A stretch of 64,000 bases of DNA, from the NCBI RefSeq assembly GCF_014651895.1, contig NZ_BMXT01000002.1, forward strand, positions 806,001 through 870,000, given 5' to 3'. The notes beneath the pieces are model-generated. The model had not been told where the DNA came from. It saw only the letters and a program-made list of their open reading frames with translations, and did not search any database. This stretch comes from Rhodanobacter panaciterrae (GTDB lineage: Bacteria > Pseudomonadota > Gammaproteobacteria > Xanthomonadales > Rhodanobacteraceae). The stretch's first letter is position 1. Each line of letters begins with the position of its first letter. Both the position numbers and the translations under genes were made by a program. Below are positions 48,799 through 57,812 of this stretch, in pieces.

Positions 48799-49890
48799 TC
48801 AGCGCGGCAAGGCGTGCAGGAACGGTGCTGCCGCCGCGGCCACTTCGACCGGCGTGCGGTCGGCCACGCACAAGGCTTCATCATGCGGACCACGCGGACG
48901 ATAGCGGGTCAGGTTGTCCCGCGTGAACAGCCCCAGCGTGGGTACGCCAGCGGCGCAGGCCAGGTGCATCACGCCGCAGTCGGCGCTGATGTAGCCGTTG
49001 CATTGCGCAAGCAGGGCCGCCATCCGGCGCACGTTGCTGGAATAGAAGGCGGGAAAGCGCAGCTGCAGTTGCGACTGACCATGCGCGGGGAGCATCTCGA
49101 TAAAGCGCAACTGCGGATGGGCCGCCTGCAGCGCATCGACTAGGGTCAGCCACCATTCGCCGCCAAGGCGCTTGTTGCCGGTGGCATTCGGGAACAGCGC
49201 GATGACCTGATGATCACCATCGGGTGCATGTCCGAGCAGGTCGGTCAGCAAAGTGCGGCCGCACGCCTGTTCTTCCGCGCGCAGGTGGATGCGCATCGGC
49301 GGCCAGGTGTTGTCCTGATCCAGGAAAGGCAGCCCCATCGCGCAACGCAGCGCGTATACGCCATCCAACGAAAAGTGGCTGGGCGCGTGGGTCAGTGCGG
49401 CTTGCCAGGCCGAGCCGCCATCGCGCAGTTCGCGCTTGCTGGAAGGCAGGCCGAGCAGATGGCGGGCACCGCTGAGGAAAAGCAGCAGGCGGCCGGAGCG
49501 CGAACCGCGGGTGCTGTCGATGGCTAGGTCGTAGCGGTTCCGTCGCAACCGCAGCAAGGTGCGCAGCAGGTGCACGGGATGATGACCGGGGCGCCGGGTC
49601 AGCTGATGGATGTGGCGAACCTGGCGAAATCCGGCGAACACGTCATCGGCCGCCTCGCAACCGGTGACCAGGTCGATCTCGGCACCGGGATAGCGTCGCT
49701 CCAGCTCGGTCAGCAGCGGGGTGAGCAGCAGCGTGTTGCCCAGCCGATGGTTGGGACGCAGCAGCAGGATGCGGAAAATGTCGCGTGGTGGCAGCTCACC
49801 AATGCCCAGCAGGTGTCGATGCGTTGGCCGCACGCCATGACTGATCACAGCGGGTGCTGTGACGGAAAGTGGTATTTCCGAAAGAGTCAC
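48799..49890 (-). CDS. Glycosyltransferase family 9 (heptosyltransferase-like)
   Basis: A 363-residue cytosolic GT-B protein of the ADP-heptose:LPS heptosyltransferase superfamily. The N-terminal RILLLRPNHRLGNTLLLTPLL matches the family first strand and loop. The C-terminal donor-binding region contains ALFPNATGNKRLGGEWW and ISADCGVMHLACAAGVPTLG, with the conserved SAD-GxMHLA motif. It may add a sugar to LPS core or another glycan, but donor and acceptor are not known. A GTG start at 49890 is used because no better one exists. It lies between xerC and hslV on the same strand, where related genomes often have no such gene. Confidence 0.88.
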   Translation of the reverse strand: MTLSEIPLSVTAPAVISHGVRPTHRHLLGIGELPPRDIFRILLLRPNHRLGNTLLLTPLLTELERRYPGAEIDLVTGCEAADDVFAGFRQVRHIHQLTRRPGHHPVHLLRTLLRLRRNRYDLAIDSTRGSRSGRLLLFLSGARHLLGLPSSKRELRDGGSAWQAALTHAPSHFSLDGVYALRCAMGLPFLDQDNTWPPMRIHLRAEEQACGRTLLTDLLGHAPDGDHQVIALFPNATGNKRLGGEWWLTLVDALQAAHPQLRFIEMLPAHGQSQLQLRFPAFYSSNVRRMAALLAQCNGYISADCGVMHLACAAGVPTLGLFTRDNLTRYRPRGPHDEALCVADRTPVEVAAAAAPFLHALPR

Positions 49891-50004
49891 GGGAACGGAT
49901 GCCTGGAGGGTTGTAGTACCGCATTTTCGCGGGGGAATCTTTCCGCAGGCTTATTGCAACGTGCCCGAGGTTTCTCCGTTCAGCGGAGGATGGCAGTTTC
50001 GCAC

Positions 50005-50889
50005 TTACTTGCGCCGCGCGCGCGGATGCGCGGCATCGTAGACCTTGGCCAGGTGCTGGAAATCCAGGTGCGTGTAGATCTGCGTGGTGGCGATGTCGGC
50101 GTGGCCGAGCAGCTCCTGCACCGCGCGCAGGTCGCCGGAGGATTCCAGCATGTGGCTGGCGAAGGTATGTCGCAGCAGATGTGGATGGATGTGTTTCGGG
50201 ATTCCCTGCTGCAGCGCCAGCGCCTTCATGCGCAGTTGAATCGTGCGCGGGTTGATCGGCGCGCCGCCGCGGCCACGGAAGATCGGCGTGTCGGCCTGCA
50301 TGCCCGCTTCCGCGCCGAGCGCGCGCAGCGCGGCAATCGCGTGACGTCCGACCGGCACGATGCGGGTCTTGCTGCCCTTGCCGAGTACGCGTACTTCGCC
50401 ACCATCGAGATCCAGATCGAGCCAGCGCAGGCCGATCAGTTCGGACAGGCGCAGGCCGCTGGAATAGAACAGCTCCAGCATCGCGCGGTCACGCACGGCC
50501 AGCTTGCCGCCGCTGTCGGTCTCGACCAGTGCACTCGCTTCGTCGACATCGAGAACCTGCGGCAGCTTGCGACGCACCTTGGGCCCGCGCACGCCGAGCA
50601 GCGGATCGCCGGCCAGCAGGCCTTCGCGGTTGAGCTGGCGGAACAGGCTGCGGCAGGAGGACAGCAGGCGCTGGAGGCTTTTCGGCGCCAGGCCGGCACG
50701 ATGCTCGGCGGCGACAAATGTGCGCATCCGGTTCGCATCCAATGCATCGAACGAGATCAGTTGCTGCGCTTCCATGAAGCGCAACAGCTTGGCCAGGTCG
50801 CGGCGATAGCCGGCCACCGTATGCGGCGAAGCGTGCCGCTCGTCGGCGAGACGGGCGAGCCAGATATCGACCTGTTGCTCAGGCGTCAT
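50005..50889 (-). CDS. xerC: Tyrosine recombinase XerC
   Basis: A 294-residue recombinase that with XerD resolves chromosome dimers at dif. The catalytic set is complete: R147 (SSGLRLSE), K171 (GKGSKT), H237 and R240 (HLLRHTF), H263 (LLGHADI) and the nucleophile Y272 (IYTHL). The N-terminal SAM-like domain (1-90) binds DNA. XerC rather than XerD is supported by its place in the dapF-DUF484-xerC block. It starts 7 bp after the DUF484 gene. Confidence 0.95.
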   Translation of the reverse strand: MTPEQQVDIWLARLADERHASPHTVAGYRRDLAKLLRFMEAQQLISFDALDANRMRTFVAAEHRAGLAPKSLQRLLSSCRSLFRQLNREGLLAGDPLLGVRGPKVRRKLPQVLDVDEASALVETDSGGKLAVRDRAMLELFYSSGLRLSELIGLRWLDLDLDGGEVRVLGKGSKTRIVPVGRHAIAALRALGAEAGMQADTPIFRGRGGAPINPRTIQLRMKALALQQGIPKHIHPHLLRHTFASHMLESSGDLRAVQELLGHADIATTQIYTHLDFQHLAKVYDAAHPRARRK

Positions 50890-50896
50890 TGCCGGC

Positions 50897-51583
50897 TCAG
50901 GAGATATCCCGCGAACGCGCCAACGCGGCGGTGATGGTGGCCGAGATCATCTTCAGGAACAGCGTACCCATGCCCGGCTGGAAACGATCCGGGTCGTGGC
51001 TGCCGATCGCCAGGATGCCGGAATCGCCGAGCCGCATCATCGCCACCGAACGGATCTGCCCGGCATCGGGACCGAACAGCCGGGTGAGCTTTTCGCTGGA
51101 CAGGCGCCCGGAGACCGGTTCGTTGTGCTGCAGGAATTCGGCAAACTCCGGCAGCGCGGCAGCACCTCCCGGAATCTGTTGCAGCCATTCGGCACGCGGC
51201 AGTTGCGGCTCATCGCCAAACAGCAGCAGGCGCACCTGCTCGGTGTGGAAATCCGCGCTGAGCTTGGCGACCACGCTGCGCGCGGTCACTTCCATCGTGT
51301 TCGCGCGCAGCAGCGCCACGGTGAGCGAATGCACGCGCTCCATCAGTTTCTCGTTCTCGGCGGCGATCTCGATCAGCTCGGCCAGCCGGCGTTCAAGCTC
51401 GGCATTCTTGTCGCGCAGGCTCTGCAGCTGATACACCGCCAGCGACGACACCGCGCCCTGTTCGCGCGGCATCGTCAGCTTCGCGGCGAGATCGGGATAT
51501 TCGCTGAGGAATTCCGGATGGCGCTTCAGATAGGCGGCGACCACGCGGGCCTGGGTGGCGTCGTCGAGCAGGGTTGCGGTCAT
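50897..51583 (-). CDS. DUF484 family protein
   Basis: A 228-residue protein of the GAF-like DUF484 family (YigA relative). The N-terminal part includes RVVAAYLKRHPEFLSEYPDL, then a coiled region (QLQSLRDKNAELERRLAELI), and the C-terminal GAF-like half ends with LGDSGILAIGSHDPDRFQPG and LFLKMISATI. The family occurs next to dapF and xerC in many gammaproteobacteria, and the molecular role is unknown. It sits between dapF (94 bp upstream) and xerC (7 bp downstream). Confidence 0.93.
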   Translation of the reverse strand: MTATLLDDATQARVVAAYLKRHPEFLSEYPDLAAKLTMPREQGAVSSLAVYQLQSLRDKNAELERRLAELIEIAAENEKLMERVHSLTVALLRANTMEVTARSVVAKLSADFHTEQVRLLLFGDEPQLPRAEWLQQIPGGAAALPEFAEFLQHNEPVSGRLSSEKLTRLFGPDAGQIRSVAMMRLGDSGILAIGSHDPDRFQPGMGTLFLKMISATITAALARSRDIS

Positions 51584-51677
51584 GCGGAGCTGTCCTCGAA
51601 CCGTTACGGGGCGTGCGGAAAGAGCGCGCCGTCTGGCTGGAGTGTGCGATGGACGCGGGCGCGCTTCAACCGCCGCG

Positions 51678-52526
51678 TCAGGCTTTAGGCGCCGGAACCG
51701 TCCATTCGCCCTCGAACGCGAAGGCGGCCGGGCCGGTCATCCATAGCGGGTGACCGGGGCCGGTCCAGTCGATCCGCAGCGTGCCGCCGGGCAGTTCCAC
51801 CTGGACGCGGTCATCGACTTCGCCGCGTTGATGCAGTACCGCCATCGCGGCGCAGGCACCGGTGCCGCAAGCGCGCGTCCAGCCAGCGCCACGTTCGTAC
51901 ACACGCAGGCGCAGATGGCCGCGATCGAGTTGTTGCACGAAGCCGGTGTTGGCGCCTTGTGCAAAGCGTTCGTGCGTGGACAGCAGCGGGCCTAGCTGCA
52001 TTTGTGCCGGGTCGTCCGGATCGTTCAGCACCACCACGGCATGCGGATTGCCCATCGACACCGCGCCGATCTGCAGCATGTCGTCACCCGCGCGGATCTC
52101 GTAGCGGTCCGCCGCGGCTTCGGCCACGAACGGAATCCGCGCCGGTTCGAACACTGGCTCGCCCATGTCCACCGCGACCTCATTGGTGGCGAGCAGGCAC
52201 ACCGTCACCGGTCCGGAGGGACTCTCGAGCAGGACTTGGTCGCCGAGTGCCAGTGCACCGGCACGATGCAGCCATGCGGCCACGCAGCGCACGCCATTGC
52301 CGCATTGGCCAGACAGTGAGCCGTCGCGGTTCCAGATGCCGTAGTAGAAAGCGCAGGACGGATCGCGAGCCGGCTCCACGCTCAGCAGCTGGTCGAAGCC
52401 CACGCCAGTACGCCGGTCGCCCAGCGCACGGATCTGCGTTGCGTCCAGCGCAAAGCCGTCGCGTCGGCAATCCAGCACGACGAAGTCATTGCCGATACCG
52501 TGCATTTTCGAGAAGCGCAGCTGCAT
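51678..52526 (-). CDS. dapF: Diaminopimelate epimerase
   Basis: A 282-residue cytosolic enzyme that converts LL- to meso-diaminopimelate, for lysine and peptidoglycan. The two catalytic cysteines are C75 (SGQCGNGVR) and C220 (TRACGTGAC), one from each half of the pseudo-symmetric fold. The N-terminus MQLRFSKMHGIGNDFVVLD is diagnostic and fixes the start. It follows the small lipoprotein gene lptM by 13 bp and precedes DUF484 and xerC. Confidence 0.98.
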   Translation of the reverse strand: MQLRFSKMHGIGNDFVVLDCRRDGFALDATQIRALGDRRTGVGFDQLLSVEPARDPSCAFYYGIWNRDGSLSGQCGNGVRCVAAWLHRAGALALGDQVLLESPSGPVTVCLLATNEVAVDMGEPVFEPARIPFVAEAAADRYEIRAGDDMLQIGAVSMGNPHAVVVLNDPDDPAQMQLGPLLSTHERFAQGANTGFVQQLDRGHLRLRVYERGAGWTRACGTGACAAMAVLHQRGEVDDRVQVELPGGTLRIDWTGPGHPLWMTGPAAFAFEGEWTVPAPKA

Positions 52527-52539
52527 GGCGAGATCGCGT

Positions 52540-52719
52540 TCAGTTCTGGCCGTTGGTCGGCGTATCGACCGTGGCCGCAGTGGCCGGCACGGCCGGTTTC
52601 GCCGGAGCCGATGTCGCAGCGGGCTTGGTCGGCGGCATCGTCAACGGACCCTTGTTGCCGCAACCGGCAAGCAGGGCGACAACGAGACAGAGCGGTAGCA
52701 GCAGGAGGGATCGGCGCAT
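52540..52719 (-). CDS. lptM: Small LPS-translocon lipoprotein LptM (YifL type)
   Basis: A 59-residue lipoprotein. The signal peptide MRRSLLLLPLCLVVALLAGC ends in the lipobox LAGC with C20 as the lipidated residue. GNKGPLTMPP follows; the NKGPL stretch is the conserved core of YifL/LptM, which assists the LptD-LptE translocon in E. coli. The rest is a Pro/Ala/Thr-rich tail. Its place directly before dapF is the standard arrangement. GGAGGGATC-type sequence is complementary here, so the strong ribosome binding site is not obvious. Confidence 0.85.
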   Translation of the reverse strand: MRRSLLLLPLCLVVALLAGCGNKGPLTMPPTKPAATSAPAKPAVPATAATVDTPTNGQN

Positions 52720-52839
52720 GGCGAGGGTTCCTTGGGACGACCGCAGTATAGCGATGCCCGCTGCATCGGCCGCAGCATCCGGGTATCGCCCGTTATGATG
52801 CGTGCACAAATCGCACGCCGATGCGATGAGGAATTCGTG

Positions 52840-53529
52840 ATGGACTGGAGCACGCTGTTGCGCATGCCGATGACCGTGCTGCTGGTGCTGGCGCTGATCT
52901 TTGCGCTGATCACGCTGGTGCAGCTGGTGGTGCTGCGCCGCCACCTGCACGATCGCCGTCACCTGGCGGCCAGCTGGCGAGCGCTGCTGTGCGTGGCCTT
53001 CTTCGCACTGACCTTGCTGCTGGCCGGTACCGGCGCCGCACTGCGCGGCTATCGGCTGCTCGGCGAGGAAGCGCCGGTGGTCGACATCGACGCACGCATC
53101 CTGTCGCCGCAGCGTTGGGCGCTCACCCTCAGCTGGCCCGACGGCAGCACGCGACAAGTGCAGTTGTCCGGCGACGACTGGCGCATCGAGGCGGTGGTGC
53201 TGAAGTGGAAACTGCCTGCGTTGCTGGCCGGCGTGCCGCCGCTGTACCGGCTCGATCGTCTGTCCGGCCGCTACGATGATGCGGCCGAGGAAGCCAGCGC
53301 ACCGCGCACCGTGATCAGCTTCGGCGAAGCCGGCGCCTTCGATCTGCTCGCTCTCAGCAAGCAATATCCGCGATGGCTACCCGAGGTCGACACCGTCTAC
53401 GGCAGCGGCGCCTTCCTGCCGCTGGTCGACCAGGGCCATTACAGCGTCAGCCTGATGCGCACCGGTGCGTTGGTGGCGCGACCGGACGAAGCCACCGCGC
53501 GGCGGATCGGTTCACCACTCGGCGGTTAA
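52840..53529 (+). CDS. Conserved membrane-anchored protein of unknown function
   Basis: A 229-residue protein with two N-terminal membrane helices (about residues 10-29 and 46-66) followed by a soluble domain, probably periplasmic, with LSWPDGSTRQVQLSGDDW and PPLYRLDRLSGRYDD. Related proteins in Xanthomonadales are sometimes labelled cation/multidrug efflux pump, but nothing here looks like a transporter. The ATG at 52840 has GAGGAA just upstream. It is divergent from lptM-dapF and convergent with the NodT gene. Confidence 0.78.
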   Translation: MDWSTLLRMPMTVLLVLALIFALITLVQLVVLRRHLHDRRHLAASWRALLCVAFFALTLLLAGTGAALRGYRLLGEEAPVVDIDARILSPQRWALTLSWPDGSTRQVQLSGDDWRIEAVVLKWKLPALLAGVPPLYRLDRLSGRYDDAAEEASAPRTVISFGEAGAFDLLALSKQYPRWLPEVDTVYGSGAFLPLVDQGHYSVSLMRTGALVARPDEATARRIGSPLGG

Positions 53530-53631
53530 GCAGACAAACCGCAAGTCTTGCACTGGCTGCCGCCGCGCCGCGGCGGATCGACCAGGCGCTCAAGTGCATC
53601 AACTTTGGTCCACCAGCGCGACAGCGGTCGT

Positions 53632-55131
53632 TCAACGATCTGACGGGCTCTGGACCGAACTCGTTTTGACAGCGTTGGTATCAGCGGCTGGCAGCGCTGC
53701 CGGAGTTCCTGCGTCGTAACCACCGCCGAGCGCCTGGATCAGTTGGACCGAAAGATCCATTTGCTGGCTGTTCAAGGCAGCCATGCGTTGCTCGGCGGCC
53801 AACAGTTGCTGGCGGGCGACCAGCGTTTCCAGCGAGCTGCCCAGGCCACCCTTGTAGAGTTTCATTGCGTCGTTCCAGGCCTGCTGCGCGTCCTGTTGCG
53901 CTCGCCGTTCGGCGGTGAGCTGGGTGCGCATCGACTTGAGCGCGGAGTATTCGTCGGCGACTTCATTGACGGCGCGGATCAGGGTCGCGTTGTATTGCGA
54001 CACCGAGAGGTCATAGCCGGCGTCGGTCGCCGCCAGATTCGCCCGGCGTCGACCGCCGTCGAAGATCGGCAGGCTCAGCGCGGGGGTGATGCCGTAGGTG
54101 CGCGAGGACAGCTCGAACAGCTTGCTACTGTCGCCCACCGCTACCAGGCCGGCCATCGCGCTGATGCTGATGTTCGGCAGGAATTCGGTCTTGGCCGCCT
54201 TGATCTCCTTGCCAGCCGCCTCGACGCGCCAGCGTGCGGCGACCAGATCGGCGCGACGGCCGAGCAGCTCCACCGGCAGGTTGTCCGGCAGCGCGAGATC
54301 GGCCGGCTTCAATACGCGCGGCCGTGCAATCTGCAAGCCGCGGTCGGGACCCTGGCCGAGCAGCACGGACAGGCTGCTGCGCACGGCATCGATGGCGCGT
54401 TCGACCTGGGCCTTCTGCTGCTGCGCGCTGGCCACCGCGAAATCGGCCTGATGCAGTTGTTGTGGCGTGCCCAGTCCGGCGGCCAGGTAGCGATGCGCCA
54501 GTTCGAGCACCTTGCCGGTGCGCTGCAGTTCGGCGTCGGCGACGTCCTGCTGGGCAAACGCATAGCCGAGCTGGATATACGCGCGCGCCACGTTCACCGA
54601 CAGCTGGATGCGTGCCGCATGCGCATCGATCTCGGCGGCACGGCTGCGACCCAGCGCGGCCTCCCATGCGGCGCGCTTGCCGCCCCACAGATCCAGCCCC
54701 CAGGAAAAATCGAGCGTCGCCGACTTGGCCCAGGCGAACGTGCCCAGGTCCTCCACCGGATAGCTGTAATCCTTGCTCGACAACCGGGCGCCGGGTACGG
54801 CGGCGTCCAGGTTCAGCTGCGGGCCGCGCGCCGCATTGGCGCCCTGCACTTGCGCCTGTGCCTGTTTCGCCAGTGCATCGGCGGCCGCCAGTCCGGGATT
54901 GTTCTGCAGCGCTTCGCTGATCAAGGCCGACAGTTGCGGATCACCGAGCGCGGTCCACCAGTCCTGCGCCGGCCACGCGGCCGGCGTGAGTTGCACATCG
55001 GCGAGGCTGTGCTTGGTGGCGAGAGTGTTCGCATCCATCAGCTGGCCGTCGGGATGCAGGCCGCGACTGGTCGCACAAGCGGCCAGTGCCAAGGTCAGTG
55101 CGGTTGCAAGAGACAGGGTACGGAAGGACAT
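53632..55131 (-). CDS. NodT-family outer-membrane efflux lipoprotein
   Basis: A 499-residue TolC-like outer-membrane factor with a lipoprotein signal (lipobox ALAAC, Cys at about residue 18). The two homologous OEP halves are rich in long coiled helices (for example AEIDAHAARIQLSVNVARAY and RAVNEVADEYSALKSMRTQL) that would form the periplasmic tunnel. Its start is placed at the ATG at 55131 (MSFRTLSLATALTLALAACA). It normally works with an RND or MFS pump and a membrane fusion protein, but no such genes adjoin it, so it is an orphan subunit or partners a pump encoded elsewhere. Confidence 0.9.
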   Translation of the reverse strand: MSFRTLSLATALTLALAACATSRGLHPDGQLMDANTLATKHSLADVQLTPAAWPAQDWWTALGDPQLSALISEALQNNPGLAAADALAKQAQAQVQGANAARGPQLNLDAAVPGARLSSKDYSYPVEDLGTFAWAKSATLDFSWGLDLWGGKRAAWEAALGRSRAAEIDAHAARIQLSVNVARAYIQLGYAFAQQDVADAELQRTGKVLELAHRYLAAGLGTPQQLHQADFAVASAQQQKAQVERAIDAVRSSLSVLLGQGPDRGLQIARPRVLKPADLALPDNLPVELLGRRADLVAARWRVEAAGKEIKAAKTEFLPNISISAMAGLVAVGDSSKLFELSSRTYGITPALSLPIFDGGRRRANLAATDAGYDLSVSQYNATLIRAVNEVADEYSALKSMRTQLTAERRAQQDAQQAWNDAMKLYKGGLGSSLETLVARQQLLAAEQRMAALNSQQMDLSVQLIQALGGGYDAGTPAALPAADTNAVKTSSVQSPSDR

Positions 55132-55264
55132 CGGGAAGCTCACAAGGCAGGACGGTTCGTTCACCGTTTGCGCGGTACCACGACCCCCACGCTCCCCTGA
55201 ATCGCGGCGACATTATAAGCCCGGTAGCATCCATCGCGCGGCGTGCTGCAGCACGCGGGCGGCT

Positions 55265-55738
55265 TCAGTCCAGCGATTTCTCGTAGCGCCAGGCATGGGT
55301 GCCGTCCTGGTAGTAATGCGGGTAATGGCCGATATGCCGATAACCATGGCGTTCGTACAGGCGCACCGCGCCGGCGTTGTCATCGCGCACTTCCAGCCGC
55401 ACCGCATGGCAGCGGCGCTGACGGGCGGCCGCTTCGACGGCGTCCAGCAGCGCGGCACCGACACCCTTGCCGCGCGTCTCCGGCTTGCTGGCGATCGAAT
55501 ACAGTCGCGCCACACGGCTGCCCTTGCGAAAGAACACCACCGCCGTGCCGAGGAAGTTGCGGTGATTGGCGCTGGCCACCAGCACCAGCGCGGAATCGCT
55601 GTCCAGATGGCGGCGGTATTGCGCGCGGCTGAGCCGGTCGGTGTCGAAGCTGCTCTCTTCCAGTGTCACCAGATCATCCAGGTCGGACAACTCGGCGCGA
55701 CGCACGCGCACGCTGGCGCTGGCAGGCAGTGGGTGCAT
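55265..55738 (-). CDS. GNAT family N-acetyltransferase
   Basis: A 157-residue acetyltransferase of the RimI-like GNAT type. The acetyl-CoA loop is RGKGVGAALLDAVEA, preceded by the core strand RLYSIASKPE and followed by AVRLYERHGYRHIGHY, the usual C-terminal motif. The ATG at 55738 is preferred because GGAAGGA lies upstream; a GTG at 55795 lacks one. It is divergent from the RimK-like gene. In other gammaproteobacteria a GNAT protein fused to a C39-type peptidase is found beside this kind of RimK protein; here the peptidase part is absent. Confidence 0.87.
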   Translation of the reverse strand: MHPLPASASVRVRRAELSDLDDLVTLEESSFDTDRLSRAQYRRHLDSDSALVLVASANHRNFLGTAVVFFRKGSRVARLYSIASKPETRGKGVGAALLDAVEAAARQRRCHAVRLEVRDDNAGAVRLYERHGYRHIGHYPHYYQDGTHAWRYEKSLD

Positions 55739-56006
55739 GCTTTCGGGTTCCTTCCGACGAGGGTCGTGCAGCAGATGGGCAGGGGTAATCAGCACGCGCG
55801 GACTCTAGCAGCCGGCGCCATGCGACACCCGTGTTTTCTGGCAGGGTTCGATCCGTGTCGATGCTGTTTATTCAGGCTTCAGCGCCTCACCCTTATCTAA
55901 GGCAGGCCTTGTGCAGGACAGGCCCTGTGCCAAACTGCGCGACTTGTGTGTCCGGCCGCGCTCGCCGCAGGGCATCCCGCCATAGCCGCATCGTCTGAGT
56001 GGTGTC

Positions 56007-57491
56007 ATGACCCGTCTGGTCATCGTTGTCGAAAAAGCCTCCGACTGGAGTTCGTACTACCCGTCCGTCGACGTGATGAGCGCGATGGATTATCTGCGCG
56101 AGCCGGTCGGTGGCGACGACGAACGCACCCACGTGATCAACCTGTGCCGCAGCTACAAGTACCTGGGCACTGGTTACTACGTGTCGCTGCTGGCCGAGGC
56201 GCGCGGGCACAAGGTGATGCCGTCGGTGCGCACGGTGAACGACCTGCGTCGGCGCTCGCTGTACGGCGTGGACATCGAAGACCTCAACACCAAGCTGACG
56301 AATTTTCTTCCTGCCGGCGGCCGCGATACCACCGACTTCGGCATCCTGGTCTACTTCGGCGAGACCGCTTACCCGGCGCTGCAGGACTTGGCGCGGCAGG
56401 TGTTCGAATCGTTCCCCTGTCCGCTGCTGCGCATCGAGTTCGAGCGCGACCGCGTGTGGCAGGTCAGCTCGATCAAGCCGGTCGGCCTGCAGACGCTGGA
56501 CGATGCGCAGGAAGACGCATTCGCCGAAGAGCTCGACCGCTTCTCCAAGAAGCTGTGGCGCAAGCCGCGCGCGCGCAAGCTGTATCGCTACGACATCGCG
56601 ATGCTGGTCGATCCGGCCGAGCAGATGCCGCCATCGAACAAGAAGGCGCTGAAGGCGTTCATCGCGGCCGGCAAGGAGCTCGGCATCGAGGTCGATCCGA
56701 TCGGCAAGAACGACTACCAACGCCTCGCCGAATACGACGGCCTGTTCATCCGCGAGACCACCGCCAGCGACAACCACACCTACCGCTTCTCGCATCGCGC
56801 GGAGAAGGAAGGCATGGTGGTGATCGACGACCCGACCTCGATCCTGCGCTGCACCAACAAGATCTTCCTCAACGACTTGATGGTGTCGCGCAAGCTGGCG
56901 GTGCCGCGTACCGAGATCCTCTATCGGGATGACAGCAAGGGCATGAAGGAAGTCGTCGCCAAGCTCGGCTTTCCGCTGGTGCTGAAGATTCCCGACGGCT
57001 CGTTCTCGCGCGGCGTGGTCAAGGTGGAAAGCGAACAGGCACTGGAACAGGCGGCCAGCGGTCTGTTCCAGCACAGCGCCCTGCTGCTGGCGCAGGAGTT
57101 CGTCCCCACGGATTTCGACTGGCGCATCGGCGTGCTCAATCGCGAGCCGCTGTACGCGTGCAAGTACTACATGTCGCGCGGCCACTGGCAGATCTACAAC
57201 CACGGCGCCAAGGGCACCGCGAAATCCGGCGGCTTCGAGACGATCGCGGTGAAGGATGCGCCGGCCGAAGTGGTCAAGCTGGCGCTGAAGGCGACCCAGC
57301 CGATCGGCGACGGACTCTATGGTGTCGACCTGAAACAGGTCGGCAACAAGCCGGTGGTGATCGAGGTCAACGACAACCCGTCGATCGACGCCGGCGTCGA
57401 AGACGCCCATCTCGGCGATGCCCTGTACCTGCAGATCATGCAGGAGTTCCTGCGTCGGATGGAGCGCAAGCGGCAGGGCATTACCGGCTGA
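56007..57491 (+). CDS. RimK-like ATP-grasp ligase with RLAN N-terminal domain
   Basis: A 494-residue cytosolic protein. Residues 1-150 match the RimK-like N-terminal domain that starts RLVIVVEKASDWSSYYPS. The C-terminal part (about 280-480) is an ATP-grasp domain with LVLKIPDGSFSRGVVKVES as the glycine-rich loop and VIEVNDNPSIDAGVE as the metal-binding end. RimK-group enzymes join glutamate or another amino acid to a carboxylate, but this long subgroup has no settled substrate. It is divergent from a GNAT gene 268 bp away. A palindromic repeat follows the stop. Confidence 0.9.
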   Translation: MTRLVIVVEKASDWSSYYPSVDVMSAMDYLREPVGGDDERTHVINLCRSYKYLGTGYYVSLLAEARGHKVMPSVRTVNDLRRRSLYGVDIEDLNTKLTNFLPAGGRDTTDFGILVYFGETAYPALQDLARQVFESFPCPLLRIEFERDRVWQVSSIKPVGLQTLDDAQEDAFAEELDRFSKKLWRKPRARKLYRYDIAMLVDPAEQMPPSNKKALKAFIAAGKELGIEVDPIGKNDYQRLAEYDGLFIRETTASDNHTYRFSHRAEKEGMVVIDDPTSILRCTNKIFLNDLMVSRKLAVPRTEILYRDDSKGMKEVVAKLGFPLVLKIPDGSFSRGVVKVESEQALEQAASGLFQHSALLLAQEFVPTDFDWRIGVLNREPLYACKYYMSRGHWQIYNHGAKGTAKSGGFETIAVKDAPAEVVKLALKATQPIGDGLYGVDLKQVGNKPVVIEVNDNPSIDAGVEDAHLGDALYLQIMQEFLRRMERKRQGITG

Positions 57492-57498
57492 CCGTTTT

Positions 57499-57540
57499 GC
57501 TCCCTCTCCTGCTTGCAGGGGAGGGTTGGGGTGGGGTCGC
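57499..57540. repeat. Intergenic palindromic repeat, copy 3 (after the RimK-like gene)
   Basis: Begins GCTCCCTCTCCTGC and continues TTGCAGGGGAGGG then TTGGGGTGGGGTCGC, so it is an altered copy of the elements at 2583 and 11183 with a G-rich tail that resembles the one before 17417. It starts 7 bp after the RimK-like stop and lies between convergent genes. Confidence 0.7.
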
Positions 57541-57554
57541 TCTTCGCCCCAAGC

Positions 57555-57812
57555 TCAATGCCATACCGCCGCGTGAAGGGTGTGCCGGCGCGGCCGACAC
57601 AACGCCAGAAACTGACGCGGCAGTGCCGGCTCCAGCACCAGCAACACGACCAGTGGTGCGCCGAGCAGCCAGAACGCCGGCGTCCAGCCGAGCAGCTCGG
57701 TATGCAGTGGAACCAAGGTAGTCAGCAGCAACGCACCGCCACTCAGCAGCCACAGCATGGCGGCACCGAGCAGGCGTTGATGGTGTGCAGACGGCAAGGA
57801 TGATGGACGCAT
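57555..57812 (-). CDS. Small two-helix membrane protein
   Basis: An 85-residue hydrophobic protein with two likely helices (about residues 14-34 and 42-62) and a basic C-terminal tail (RPRRHTLHAAVWH). The ATG at 57812 is not preceded by a strong ribosome binding site. A much longer in-frame extension upstream runs through the aroE promoter region and is rejected. Function unknown. It is divergent from aroE and convergent with the RimK-like gene. Confidence 0.6.
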   Translation of the reverse strand: MRPSSLPSAHHQRLLGAAMLWLLSGGALLLTTLVPLHTELLGWTPAFWLLGAPLVVLLVLEPALPRQFLALCRPRRHTLHAAVWH

